From Scleroderma bovista (lineage: Eukaryota > Basidiomycota > Agaricomycetes > Boletales > Sclerodermataceae): a DNA stretch of 64,000 nt. Location: contig JAYMGJ010000149.1 in assembly GCA_037178675.1 (NCBI GenBank), positions 62,001-126,000 of the forward strand, given 5' to 3'. Shown piece after piece: positions 26,037 to 37,454 of this stretch (its first letter is position 1; each line of letters begins with the position of its first letter). A program made the translations under genes and the position numbers. Below the pieces are notes generated by a model. It did not search any database. It was not told where the DNA came from and saw only the letters and a list, made by a program, of their open reading frames with translations.

Positions 26037-29000
26037 TTACATACCACAAGCCTCAAGCCTTTCCCTCAATATTTTCTGGAATTGCGAAACATGCTGCGCG
26101 TCTAGCAGTGTGTAATGGTGCCCTGGAATATCAGTGTACAAGGGCTCCGTGCGCGAGAATGCCGCCCAGCCCTTCAGTCGTTGGTTCAACCAATCAGTTT
26201 TGCTGCCATGAAGGGGAATTGCATAAAACACATCCATCGTGGCTGAGAGATTAGTGTATGGTAATAAATAAAAATACACCGGAACCAATGCAATGCGGGA
26301 GCAGACTCACCGACTGAACCACTTGGTTTATATCCCTTCCCGCACTGCACCAAAGCACCAGCCACGTCTACCCAGTGGCTTAGCCTCTCTAATGTCATAT
26401 CTAGATCCTCCACGCGTGCAGGTGAAAACTCTTTCCAAACAATGTCGAGTTGTTCCGCCCGGATCAAGGGTCGTATAGAAGGCGAAAGTGCGTCTGCCGC
26501 CTCTCTTGATAGAAGGCCGAGAAAGTACGCCAAGTTAAGCAAACCACGTGTCCAGTCGATCTCATCTAGGCGGCCGGTAATGTCTGGAGGGATATTAATG
26601 AGGCCCAAGAATTTTACTTCGTCACCCATGGACTCGAAACGCTTTGCCATCTCGAAAGCTATTACACCCCCGTAGGAGTACCCAGCGATGGCATAGGGCC
26701 CCATTGGTTGGATATACTTGACAGCAGCGACATAGCAGGACACCATCTCGTTCATGGAGGTGAAGAAAGGCTGATCTTTCTCGAAGCCACGAGCACGGAG
26801 CGCGTAGAAAGGGCGCTCGTTCTGGAAATACTTCGCCAGACCGACGAATATGAGAACTTCTCCGATACCAGGGTGCACCATGAACAACGGTGTCCTATGG
26901 CCCGTAACGTGGAAAGGAACAATAGGGTCGTAGTCCTCTTTCCAATTGCCCTCGATGCGAAGAGTGTCGATATGATGGGCCAAAGCGGAGAGAACAGGAT
27001 ACTTGAGGAACGAGATGGTAGGGATCTCAGGGAGAGCGAAAGTGGCCTTGCACTCCCGCTTGAGTCTAATGACATCAATGGATGTACCGCCAAGTTCGAA
27101 AAAGTTGTCTTCTGCTGAAACAGTCTCAACACCAAGGGTGCTGACGAACATTTGCGCCAGTGCTCGCTCGGTGCTTGAAGAAGGTTTGGCGGGGGTGGTG
27201 CCGCGACCTGCACGAAGTAACATCTCTGTGCGAGAAATGTATTGAGCAAACGTGCCCCGCTCAAAGAGGTCGATAAGGCGAGCTCTAGAAATCTTCCCGA
27301 GGGTGCTCTTCTCCATCAACTCGATCGGAAGCGGAATGATGAACTTTGGAGGAAGTGTTATCATCTTCAGGGATACGTCTTGGAGAGTACGGTGGACATG
27401 TTGAAGCTTTGATGGCGCAGTCTCGTCGTTCAGGTCAAAAGATAGAGAATAAAATATGATAAAACTTTCTGTTTCTTGGCCCGGTGCCCTATAGGGTGCA
27501 GCAGCGAGGGAAGATGGGACTACACCCTCAGCGGCCTGAAGTTGCATCTCCAGCGCAGAGATACTATAAGATACGCCATGCACAATGAGAGTGTCTTTGA
27601 TGCGACCACACAGCCTCAGAGCACCATCTTCAATTATACCAATATCTCCTGTTCGATACCACCCATCGTCGACAAAGCTGAGGAGAGTGGACTCTGGGCT
27701 GTTGTGGTACCGGACGAAGACCATCGGTCCGCGTACCTGAAGCTCGCCACCCTGGCCATCAGGGCGAACTGTAATGCCATCTGCGGGGTCAACAATGCGC
27801 ATCTCACATCCAGGAATAGGGGTACCAAGATCAAGAAACTCGTGTTTGGGCTGCACAGAAGAGAAGTCTTGGACATTGTAAATGCAGCCTGCACTGCATA
27901 AAGAATAAGTGGTCCATCGGACAATGTACGCTACAACTCACCAAGTTTCAGTCATACCAAACCCAGGCGAAACGACAAAATTTAAGTTAGACGGGTTATG
28001 GCTAAGGTTCCTGAGCATATTGATGAAGGCCAGAACGGTCTTTGACACAACTGCTTCGCCTCCGCTGTTGATGCGCTGCAGAGACGAGAGGTCTAGTTGA
28101 CCAAAGAGGTCGGATCTCGCCTCAAGATCACGCGCAAGCTTGGCTAACAGAAAGTTGGGCGCGAACACAATGTTGATGCACTGAAATAGGTCCGCATTGG
28201 CTCGGATCACCTTTCGTTCATCACTGATGGGAACAATTTACCTTTTCGTCCAACAGACGTAAAAACTGGAGAGAATCAGCAAGGATAACCGATGCGTGCA
28301 CGTGAAGTTGATAGGCGCCAAAGAGTAGAGGCGTGATGTGCATCTCCAATGATCCGGCCACATGGTCAAATCCAACCCCTGTCCGAACCGTGCCGCGTTA
28401 GTGCCTGGTGAATATATGAAAGGTGACCGAACAGTTTAACATCTTTGATTTGGAGCTGAGCCCATAGTCCTGCCCTTTTGAGTAGCAGGCAGCGAGGATC
28501 GTACGATGAGTATGTACCACCACTTTGGAAAAACTAGTGGAACCCGAAGTCAAGAACATCATCGCATCATCATCAGGTGTGGGTGTATGCGCACACCAGA
28601 CATCAGGAATGTCGCTACGCTCGGCTTGTGCGACGAGCTCAGAGAAAAGGTAGACTTTTAGTTCACTGATAGAGCGCAATTGCTGTGCACCAGCCTCGTC
28701 CGTCAGCCACGGCGCAAATGACAAGAGGTTCTTCAAATGAGCGACATGGCGTTCCTTATGAGCAGGATGTGCACTCAAAGAGGGCTGCAAGCATGGAACA
28801 TGGCCGGAAAAAAGACAGGCCCAGATGGCTGCCATGTTATCCTCGTGCTCCGTCAGATACACGATGATCACGGAGCCATATGGTCGTCCCAGCCGAACCA
28901 GAGCATAGGCAAGGCTGCGCACCTCTTCGTAGAAGGCACACAAGGTTTTGATCTTAATAGAGCAATCGAACGACGAAGATGGGATAAACGCGAGTTCATG

Positions 29001-29084
29001 GTGTGGGTACAGACGGACAGCTTGCGATAATGCCGCGGGGAGAGTCTTAGGATTCGTCCAGACGTCTGGATGGAAAGGTCCCAT
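26037..29084 (-). CDS. Single-module NRPS-like synthetase (adenylation-thiolation-thioesterase)
   Basis: A-T-TE enzyme of about 920 residues, the architecture of basidiomycete atromentin/quinone synthetases that activate aryl alpha-keto acids and dimerise them. ATG 29084 (MGPFHPDVWTNP). The A domain shows FLTSGSTSFSKVVVHTH (A3), a joint giving NWVGFDHVAGSLEMH, then INIVFAPNFLLAKL, GFGMTETCAGCIYN (A5), WYRTGDIG (A7), GRIKDTLIVHG (A8) and STLGKISR with the A10 lysine. The carrier domain is DNFFELGGTSIDVIRL with the phosphopantetheine serine. The TE has GYSYGG (nucleophile Ser) and a C-terminal GHHYTLLDA histidine; its last exon (ATMDVFYAIP to RLEACGM) is spliced on. The donor of the second-exon joint is an unusual GTTCGG. 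The frame is open throughout, so the gene looks functional. No aminotransferase or dehydrogenase partner is in the window. A Harbinger element sits about 220 bp upstream. The substrate is inference. Confidence 0.9.
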
Positions 29085-29306
29085 GCCTAGTACTACATAA
29101 GAACAGCGGATCCGTAAGCCACTGGAAGGCCACCCACCATTCAAGGGACTAGAAGGAGGGTTGCCAGTGCAGGCTTTGTCTAGGACGTATGAGAGGTGGA
29201 CAAACGCTGGGGCATGATGCGAGCGGATTCAGCTTTGAAAATTTCCTGTTCAATAGCGCGCGCTGTGTGGAACACGCGATGAGCTTACGACAGACTCGGA
29301 CCATTC

Positions 29307-29399
29307 GAGCTAGTTCGGGAGGAAAGTCCCATGATAAATCTAGGTAAAAAGACCCACAAAAAAATCCACAAGGACTGTTGACATAAGCTGCAACATTCC
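29307..29399 (+). repeat. Left terminal inverted repeat of Harbinger element
   Basis: 93 bases identical to the reverse complement of 32637-32729. One mismatch follows, then a few further matching bases. Confidence 0.95.
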
Positions 29400-29467
29400 G
29401 GCGGAGTAGTAATTACACAGTTCTAGTACTGTCGATAATCGCAAAATAACTTTCACTCCCATCCATC

Positions 29468-30909
29468 ATGGCCGAGCACCCTTTAGATATCGATGAAGAA
29501 TTCGTTGAGTGGGATACAATCGTGGACTGTGGGCAAGATGTTGACGAGGTGGAAGTGATTGATGGGGAGATCGAAGAAATCGACGACACCTATCCTATGA
29601 CTCAATTTCATACTCGATTCAAGCTCCAATTCGAGGCCCTATACGCCATATCTGTTACTATCATCGAGGCGATTGCTCTAGCGACTCAGAGAGCCGAACC
29701 GATCCCATACCACACCTCTATCCTCTCTGGTGAAGGATGGATGCTGGAACTCTTGAATGGTCACCCCGAAAGGATCCGCACCGAACTTGGCGTTCATAAG
29801 CAGGTTTTTAAGATCCTAGTGGATGAGCTTCAGCGCCATGGATTCAATCACTCAAAGCATGTCACTCTCGAGGAGCAACTCGGGATTTTTCTATATACCG
29901 CTGTTACTGGCCTGACAATCAGACATGTTGGAGAGCGTTTCCAGCGATCGAACGGTACCATCTCAAAGTAAGCATTGAATTGACATGTCTCGTATGACTG
30001 CTCATGATTAGTAGATACTTCAAGGAGATGCTCTTCGCATTTTCGTCACCCGGAATTTACACAAAATATGTACAACTTCCCCGTACTGACGCTCTGGTCC
30101 ACGCTTCTATCCTTGACAACCCCAAGTTCCACCCATTTTTTGAAGATACGATCGGTGCAATTGATGGGACACACATTGCATGTGCCCCATCTGCGGAGGA
30201 AAGAGATGCGTCGCGAAATCGCAAAGGATTCATGTCGCAGAATTGTCTCCTATGTTGCGACTTCGACATGCAATTCACGTACGTGCTCAGTGGCTGGGAA
30301 GGCTCAATGGCGGATGCATCAATCTACCATGATGCACGGTTGAGCGACCTAGCTATCCCTGACGACAAATACTACCTCGCTGACGCAGGGTTTCCGAATT
30401 GCCGCCAGCTATTGGTTCCCTATCGTGGGCAACGGTATCATTTAGCAGAGTGGGGCCGCGCACAGACCCGGTGAGTTTATTCTAGTCTTCTTTAATTCAC
30501 AATGACTCACTTCACATCAAGGCCTGTCAACGCACAGGAGCTGTATAACCTCCGCCATGCACAGCTCCGCAATGTCGTCGAGCGCATCATTGGTGTACTC
30601 AAGCGCCGCTTCCGAGTTCTTATCGTGCCTCCGGAATATTCTATGGACATTCAGGCTCGCATCCCACCCGCTTTGGCTTGCATGCACAACATTATCCGTA
30701 CATGGGACCCGGTAGAGCTGGAAGAGGTTGAGGCCGGAGCTATTCCATCGCTGCAGACCTCTGAAGGCATGTCTGGCTTGATCGCTGATGGTGTCCCCAC
30801 TAACGCAGATCGTGAGTGGATGTCTGCAAAGCGGGACAGGATTGCCCAAGATATGTGGGCCAGTTACACTGCAGAACGCACGCGGAGGGGTGATCCAGTC
30901 GCACTTTAA
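29468..30909 (+). CDS. PIF/Harbinger transposase-derived DDE nuclease
   Basis: Catalyses excision and integration of the surrounding element. Three exons, 29468-29967, 30015-30470 and 30522-30909, give 447 residues starting MAEHPLDIDEEF. An acidic N-terminus precedes a helical region with LEEQLGIFLYTAVTGLTIRH and ERFQRSNGTISKYFKEM, the helix-turn-helix-like block of these nucleases. The DDE triad is visible: Asp in TIGAIDGTHIACAP, Asp in YYLADAGFPNCRQLLVPYRG, and Glu in LRNVVERIIGVLKRRFRVL. A KGFMSQNCLLCCDFDMQFTY segment lies between the first two. The final part has LACMHNIIR. No internal stops, so catalytic activity is plausible. The start is the first ATG in frame and lies just inside the left inverted repeat. 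Confidence 0.94.
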
Positions 30910-31031
30910 CTAGTTGATACATACTCTCGCATACCAGTAGGAATTCACGCATCACTCGAATAAAGAGAGATGATGACACCCGATGCAAAGACAATACAGT
31001 AGCATGAAAGAACTACAAATGTGATGTGTAA

Positions 31032-32532
31032 CTAAGTTTCCCGTATCTCTTTGAGCCGCAACTCAATCCATGCCTTGCGACCAGCAGCGAAACGGACGGG
31101 ATCCTTTGTGAGCGAAAGATATGTATCAGCAAAAATGACATTGTCAGTGAGAAGATCCAAGAAACGAGCCAACTCATCAGGTGAGACGAGGGCCATATCA
31201 AGCTCGAGGAATTGCTCCCTTGCCTTCCGGGATAGCGGATGAGTTGGAATGCGTGCCATGGCTGAGGGGCTAGTAGCTACAGATCCCTCCGAGACGGTGC
31301 TCTTTTCACCCTTCCAAGTCTCCCTAAACTCGGCTTGGATACCTTCCAACCGGTGCTCCAAACGCCCTATCACCTCACTATTCCCAGCACGTCGCTTTCG
31401 AGCCGATGATGAATTGGAGACCCTGGATCCAGCCAAGGAACTTGATATAATCGAAGAGCCATCACCGTCTGCCTTCCGCTTCTGAGAGCGCTCGATACGA
31501 GCTGAGACACTAGATGACGGTTTGATTGAGCTAATATTTGAACCATTAAACGAAGAGGGTGCGGTCGGAGGAGTGAAGCTTGTTGGCGTGGCAGGAATTC
31601 CAGCAGATTGGTCGGAAGGCCAACTGAAGGCAGTCTGGGTGTTGGTTGGAACAGTGCACGGCGCGGAAGGTGCGAGAGGGGGAGATGAATCCACTGGTAC
31701 ATGGTTGGAAGGCCAACTGAAGGCAGTCTGGGTGTTGGTTGGAACAGTGCACGACGCGGAAGGTGCGAGAGGGGGAGATGAATCCACTGGTACATGTTGA
31801 GGGGCATACATCTCCATGTCGTTAGCAGTGCATGGAGCGACAGAGAGTCCCCCCACGGTGCTATTACTACCTTCGTCATGCGAACTGCTACCGGTGGAAA
31901 TGCCATCAGTAGTAGAACGCGGAGCACTGAGGCTTAACGCAGAGAAACGATTTAAGCCCTTGCCCTTAGAGGGCATGAGCGGCTTCATTTTATCATAGTG
32001 TACCCAGCCTTTTGTTTTGAAAGTAGTTGCATCCTTGTGTATCTGTCAACATTACCGTTAGCCTAGATCAGCGTCCTTCTTATGGTGATGTACCTTGACG
32101 TATCCATCCCACACAGCCTTGTTCTCCAGACCGATATTGGCCCCTAATTCAAGCGAATATGCGAACCCGGACGTATTCACAATGTGATCAACGACTTCGA
32201 ACATCTTTCTCAGCTGCCATAGGCAATATCAGTTGATTATTCCATTAGTATTTAGGTCAAAAATTACTCACCCTTTTGTACTTGTCCTTACATCCTTTGG
32301 GAGTCTTGGGTCCTCCTTTGCTGGGGTTGGCAAGAGCAGCAGCAACCCCATTCCAAAAAGGTGCCCGGAAATTCATGCCCTGGCCAGCCGATGCCTTGTG
32401 AGAAATAGCCAGATCAAGGAGAGTATCAATGTCTGCATCTGACCATGATGCCGATCCCGATGGCGGCATGGCTGCTTGGTGAGAAGTAGATGTACCCTTG
32501 GTGGGTGAGCGTGATGACTTCTTGGAGGGCAT
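31032..32532 (-). CDS. Harbinger accessory SANT/Myb-like DNA-binding protein
   Basis: Second gene of the transposon; such proteins recruit the nuclease to DNA and nucleus. ATG 32532 (MPSKKSSRSPTKG). A SANT/Myb-like trihelix lies in the first exon: SASWSDADIDTLLDLAISHK ... FRAPFWNGVAAAL ... TPKGCKDKYKR. It continues after an intron with LRKMFEVVDHIVNTSG and AVWDGYVK, then a third exon beginning IHKDATTFKTKGWVHYDKM. The middle is Ser/Pro-rich and contains a 31-residue tandem repeat (HVPVDSSPPLAPS units). There is a basic patch RSQKRKADGD and a C-terminal helical region LSRKAREQFLELDMAL. The stop TAG is at 31032-31034. The tail converges on the nuclease gene with about 120 bp between stops. Confidence 0.88.
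31610..31795 (-). repeat. Two 93-bp tandem repeats inside the SANT-like gene
   Basis: Copies at 31610-31702 and 31703-31795 differ by only about two bases. They encode two successive 31-residue Pro/Ser/Thr-rich units, so the duplication keeps frame. Confidence 0.93.
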
Positions 32533-32636
32533 GACAGAAAGAGAGAGCAAGAGAGCGACGTGTGAGCCACACTGCGGTGTTGATACTACTAACCCCGCCT
32601 CCAACACGGCATCTCGGCCAGAGCCTGAACTCCGCT

Positions 32637-32729
32637 GGAATGTTGCAGCTTATGTCAACAGTCCTTGTGGATTTTTTTGTGGGTCTTTTTACCTAGATTT
32701 ATCATGGGACTTTCCTCCCGAACTAGCTC
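32637..32729 (-). repeat. Right terminal inverted repeat of Harbinger element
   Basis: Reverse complement of 29307-29399 over 93 bases with no mismatch seen. Confidence 0.95.
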
Positions 32730-32732
32730 TTC

Positions 32733-33068
32733 AGGACAGTCCAGAGCAGTCCAGTGACGATAACTGATCAGTGATAAGCGCCATATAGTAGACTCATCTA
32801 GTACAAGAGCCTAGGCTGTGGGTGTACAAAGTTAGTAAATGTCGCCTTATGCCAACTCTCTGCCACATCTTGTATGTTTTGCAAACAACAAAGACCGCAC
32901 TCGGTCCCAATTCCAAACACCCTAGCCGTGAGCAATGAATGCTGACGTTGCGAGCTTAGACTGATGCATGCTACCATACAGGTGTCTTAAGCACGTCTAC
33001 TGACAACCGTCGCATCTGAGGATCAGCCCATGGAATTGTCATGCCAGCTGATTAGGGGCGTCAGCTTG
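32733..33068. other. Spacer downstream of the GT15 gene
   Basis: Flank between the Harbinger right end and the 3' end of the mannosyltransferase gene. Nothing recognisable. Confidence 0.5.
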
Positions 33069-34738
33069 TCAGGCGATAGTCTTTTCCCACTGTCTAAGGC
33101 ACGAGTACCCATCGTAATCGAAGCTGTGCTGTTGATCGCAAGAGCACTGAGCCCTACTCCACCGTTCCTTGTCCAGAGGGCAGTGAGTGTAGGGGGCATG
33201 TTCGTAACCAATCTCATGGAAGAAGTGAATGGCATCTCGCGGAAGAAATAATGACGCGGCGATAGAGTGCACAGGTGCATCCCCCCAACGCTGAGCAGAT
33301 GAGACCACAAAGAATACATCGATTGCGGCTTGTTATTAGCCTGGAAGTCACCCAGATGTGGGAAAAACTGCACCTCATAGTAAAAGCCACCCTTTTCATC
33401 GAGGAAGTTGAAGAATGACATGTACGCATCCGAGCGCCAAAAATCCATGTCCGCGATCTCGAAGTTGCTCCAGACTACAATACAAATGGTCAGCTAAACC
33501 CGCGTAAAGCAAAGGGCTTAATCGTGAGCATACAGTGGCACAGATTATAGTGTAGCCCATTATCATTGGAAAGGAACGCTAGCGCGTTGTCTGTGTGTAT
33601 GTACTGCGGGTGCAGTTGTGCGAATTCTGTAATGGAATGCAAGGGTTTGGCAAAAAGAATATAACGAGGTCAGATCAAAATCATGCACACCTCGTACAGT
33701 CTGCCAGAGAGTGCGGATAGTGGCTTCAAATTCATACATAGCAATAGTGAATCCTGTCCCACTCCGTGAGCACCATGTGCTTATGTAGTGCGTTAAGATT
33801 CTACAGTTCAACTCACCATATGTCTTGTTGTTATCCTGTAAGAACAAGAATGGGTCCGAGTCTACATTACAGTGAAAGTGCACTCCAGGTCTGACAAAGT
33901 GATCAATATCCGCCACTGAAGGACCTTGATTTAGGCCTCACTCAACACGCCAGTAATATCTATTGTCGCCGATAGCTGGGGTATAAGAACTCCAAAGGGA
34001 AACATGTAGTAAATCCTATACTTACCTGTATTTCTGAACAAGGGGGTGTCTGAAGAAGAACTATCTTTGGTTTGGAATCAGTCCTTAGCGGCCCGAAGAA
34101 ATTCTACGCACACCAGAGTTAAATCGACACATATTTCGATACGGCAAACTGCCTAATACATAGATCACATGAGCTACATTCAAATCGAATCTCCACAAAA
34201 ACACACCTCCATAAATAACGTTGTCCGCCACCATTTGCTCCCTCGCAGCTGTAGCTTTTTCCTCGTCTATCCATGAAGGTTGGTACCAAAATTCATGTGG
34301 GATGAGACCGAATTCCATCGATGAGGTAGATATGACAGATAAACGCCTAAGGGTGGCACGCTGAAGCCAAGTTCGCAAAGGAATGCGTAAAAACAGTACC
34401 TTTTAAATTCCTCCGTGAAAGGTTCTTCATCCAGGAATACGTAAGGATAGCCGAAATTCCTGTTGAACCGATCCTCGATCTCTCGGACACTCCGGATGAT
34501 ACCCTCTGTGTCGGAGTTGCGGCAAAGTATGATGAAGGTGGCGTTAGCCCTGCGGGGTGCAGATGTTGCAGTATGAGGACCCGTGATGCCATCATTGCCT
34601 AGCTCTGTCCACAACCCGCGTGGAACAAAAGTAAATGATTTCAAAGTAAAGAAAAGAAGTACCTGAATAAGAGGTAAGCGACGATGTGCAGTTGGTATAG
34701 AAAGTTACCCACAAAGATAATAATACAGAGGCCAACAT
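33069..34738 (-). CDS. KRE2/MNT1-family alpha-1,2-mannosyltransferase (GT15)
   Basis: Golgi type-II membrane glycosyltransferase that extends O- and N-linked mannose chains using GDP-mannose. ATG 34738 gives MLASVLLSLWVTFYTNC, a signal anchor; an in-frame ATG at 34774 is an alternative. Spliced exons read NATFIILCRNSDTEGIIRSV, REIEDRFNRNFGYPYVFLDE, EPFTEEFKR, EFGLIPHEFWYQPSWIDEEK, SLPYRNMCRFNSG, FFFRHPLVQKY, RYYWRVEPGVHFHC, DPFLFLQDNNKTYGFTIAMY and EFEATIRTLW. They continue with FLSNDNGLHYNLCHFWSNFE, IADMDFWRSDAYMSFFNFLD, EKGGFYYERWGDAPVHSIAA and SLFLPRDAIHFF, ending with the stop at 33069. These are the diagnostic GT15 blocks. Exons 34026-34060 (35 nt) and 33942-33959 (18 nt) are microexons forced by the conserved sequence. 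About ten exons; all motifs are present, so probably active. Confidence 0.92.
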
Positions 34739-36117
34739 ATCGAAAGGGTACTCCCCCTCGCAGATGGCTGACAATCATCTGGTTGCAATGCTGGACAAAC
34801 AGACAGGTGAGTAAGGTGCGGTGTATGTGGGCTGGCTATCAGGGTAGTATTATAACACGGCGATATCTGCTGGAGGAACTGATCTTCCTGTGCCGTGTCA
34901 TTGGATGACCCCTGCATTTCAAAGTAACAGCCATGAAAATCCGCAGCCCAAGAGATATAAGTGAGAACTTCTTTATTTATGTACCGCAGTAGAGACCGTT
35001 GAGACGTGGTTGCCTGGTGGCAGACAGTGTTTAGTGTGACGTATCAAATTTTCAAAGTCCAAGTGGTACTTAGGGGAGTGGTACCGTGGCAACCACTCCG
35101 CCTGAGAGATGCAACGTGCGAGTGACGAAGGATACGAAAACGAGCATCGGCTCCCGAATCGCAAAGGCAACGGCGTTGCAACACCGTGTTAACAAAGCCA
35201 TGGTACGTTCGGGCTAGCTGAGAATTTCATCCATACATGATTTCCAACTCCTCGCTGGCGCTCCACTGCTTCCTCAGGTACTCTGCTGAAAGCTTTTTAT
35301 TCAGCGCTCCAATTCACTTTGGATGGCTTCGAAGCACATCGACTACAATGTATTTATTCGAAGTACTACGGTATGCATTATTGATCTCTTGCGCTCGACC
35401 GACATTTCTAGCTTCGAACTGCATCGATGCCTCAGTCTAAAAAGTACATTTGAATCAGAATGTTTTGATGACTTGGTAGGTGGCCCGGACGACACAGGTA
35501 AGTTGTTGCAACATCTTATGTAGATTTCCGTCTGTGACGCACGCGCTGATTCTCTCCAGCCAGCAGTACTGCATCCACTCGCATCGAGACGATGTCACCG
35601 CTGCTTGTTGTCCTGTCCTTGCCGTTCCATTTTCCGCCAGCCTTGTATTTATCCTGCTTGTAAGGATCAGCTGGTGGAGCTGGCTCTCAAATTGTGTCAA
35701 GGTGCACAGAGGTGCACAGCAACTTCATGGGGAGCATGTGCCCACTCGAGAGTTTTTTTGATGGTGATCTAGTTGCAGCCATTGGCAGCCTCAAGTTTGG
35801 GAATGGTATAGAGACCTTCATAGGAGGTTTCAGAGCTCATAACAGCCTGGTCTATTTGATGACCAGCCAAATCAATTTTTGTTCCACCAGGGCTAACCCT
35901 ACGCAAAAAAAGGTACTGACAGGACATGGCGCACACGGCGAATACATAAATTTCATATCTAAGACGAAGGCTCTAGACTAAACAAAATTTTCACCGATAT
36001 ACAGCACCAAAAGTCCAACATACATAAACTATCTCGTCCATTGGGGCAGTTCCCAGTACGTAAGTAACCTTAAACTGCTAAAATATTACCATGTACGGTC
36101 ACCCCAACGTATCACCT
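34739..36117. other. Intergenic, no supported gene
   Basis: This lies between the mannosyltransferase start and the 3' end of the RTA1-like gene. Plus-strand frames at 35237-35981 are short and unrecognised, without a convincing chain of exons. No transposon ends were seen. Confidence 0.45.
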
Positions 36118-37454
36118 TCACGCAATGTTGGAAACAGGTCGCTTGAGGAAGAGACCCGGGTGGATCAGGTTCATCGTAAACATAGCAATGGTAATCATGG
36201 CACCATCAAAGACGTCTGTCATACAAAAACAGTTTAGGAAAGCCGGTAATAATAATAAAAAACGGTGGACGCACTGAAGTAGACTTCGGTAGAGATAATG
36301 GGTCCACTCCAGCCATTCTCCAATTCAATGGTACGGTACACTGACCTGTCTGATGTATTAGTATGTGCAGTGGATGAAGGGGGGGAATTAAGCCAACCGG
36401 ATAAAGAGGAAAACTGTTTCGAAGAAGAGAGCGAAGACCAAGAACTTCATCGTATCCCACTCGTAGAGCTTAGCATCTCGCTTCTCCTCATTCATGGATG
36501 CCGCATGCCTTCGTATAGGAGAGTCTTTGAGGAAGCGCACGAAAAACTCCGCAGCGCAGATAACGAAGAGTGTCATAGCGACTGGCCAGGCAAGTCACAT
36601 CACCACGCTGCTTGGTAGGGACGGTTGGAATGTCACTTACACATTTGAATTGCAACACCGATCAGCATGACGTTGCCTCCCTGTAGAAGCACGAAGAACA
36701 TGAGGAGCGGCAATTCATGAAAGAGACCTCCACCCACCTCGTCTGCATTCCCGTTCGTGTTGACTGCTTCCGCAGCCATGGCACCGCCTACTGCTTGTAT
36801 CACTAAACACAATAAATCCTGGGTTTCCGCAGCACCGAGTAAGATAAGTTATCGACTTGTCGCTGGTGTACTTACGAAGGACACGAATATAATAGCGTCT
36901 GAATAAATCGGTCAGATAAGAAAACAATGGGGTGGATAGCAAGCGTACAAAGCTTCGGTGACAAGCGGCTGTATTGAGGACCTAGTTGGTTGATGATTCT
37001 CCCCAAAACAAGGAAATTTGCTGCTATGAAGGGGGTGGGTGCTATAATTGTTCCGACCAATCTTCGGGGTGTCAAAGAAAATCCTAAGATAAAAAAGACG
37101 AATTTCTTACTGTATTTCGAAGGGGGTGAGTAACATCGGACTTATGCTTGACCACAGTCGGGCACTCCAGCCAAGGATTTCCAAGACACCCGCAAGGATA
37201 ACAGTAGGGAAAAGCCACCACATGCGGAACTTTACGGCTTGCAAAAGGTGGACCGCTGGACAACGCGGTGAGAGGGCGATGAGTCGCGAATCATTTCTGC
37301 TCACCTGTAGAGATGCCAAAGAGCGAAACATACTGGACGAGACAGACAGGTAGGTCACAGTGCGCGAGAGCTAAAACAGAGGGGAACTAACCAAGATCGT
37401 TATCCACTGTGTAGGGACATAATTATATGGACCGATGGTGGCACCAGCGGACAT
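36118..37454 (-). CDS. RTA1-like seven-transmembrane protein
   Basis: Plasma-membrane protein of the fungal RTA1/RTM1/RSB1 family, linked in yeast to sphingoid-base export and resistance to toxic lipophilic compounds. ATG 37454 (MSAGATIGPYNYVPTQWITI) joins through small exons to LYVSLFGIST, then AVKFRMWWLFPTVILAGVLE, ILGWSARLWSSISPMLLTPF and EIQ. It continues with IIAPTPFIAANFLVLGRIIN, QLGPQYSRLSPKLYAIIFVS, FDLLCLVIQAVGGAMAA and the conserved loop GGNVMLIGVAIQM. A penultimate part has AMTLFVICAAEFFVRFLK and KLYEWDTMKFLVFALFFETV. The last exon is DVFDGAMITIAMFTMNLIHP then GLFLKRPVSNIA and TGA at 36118. The family signature (GG-N-hM-G following an acidic loop) and seven hydrophobic segments are present. 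Substrate unknown. Confidence 0.88.

Larger units (their letters stand above)
29304..32732. mobile_element. PIF/Harbinger DNA transposon, apparently complete
   Basis: The element proper spans 29307-32729 (3,423 bp), bounded by 93-bp terminal inverted repeats that are identical by eye and begin GAGCTAGTTCGGG. It is flanked by a 3-bp direct repeat TTC (29304-29306 and 32730-32732), the target-site length expected for the superfamily, although TWA is the usual sequence. It carries the two genes of an autonomous element in convergent orientation: a DDE nuclease (plus) and a SANT/Myb-like DNA-binding partner (minus), both open after splicing. Identical ends and intact frames point to a recent insertion. 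Confidence 0.93.

Noticed and set aside
33942..33959. Loss of a catalytic Asp in the mannosyltransferase (EPG in place of EPD)
   Set aside because: I believe this position varies among GT15 members, so I do not treat it as an inactivating change.
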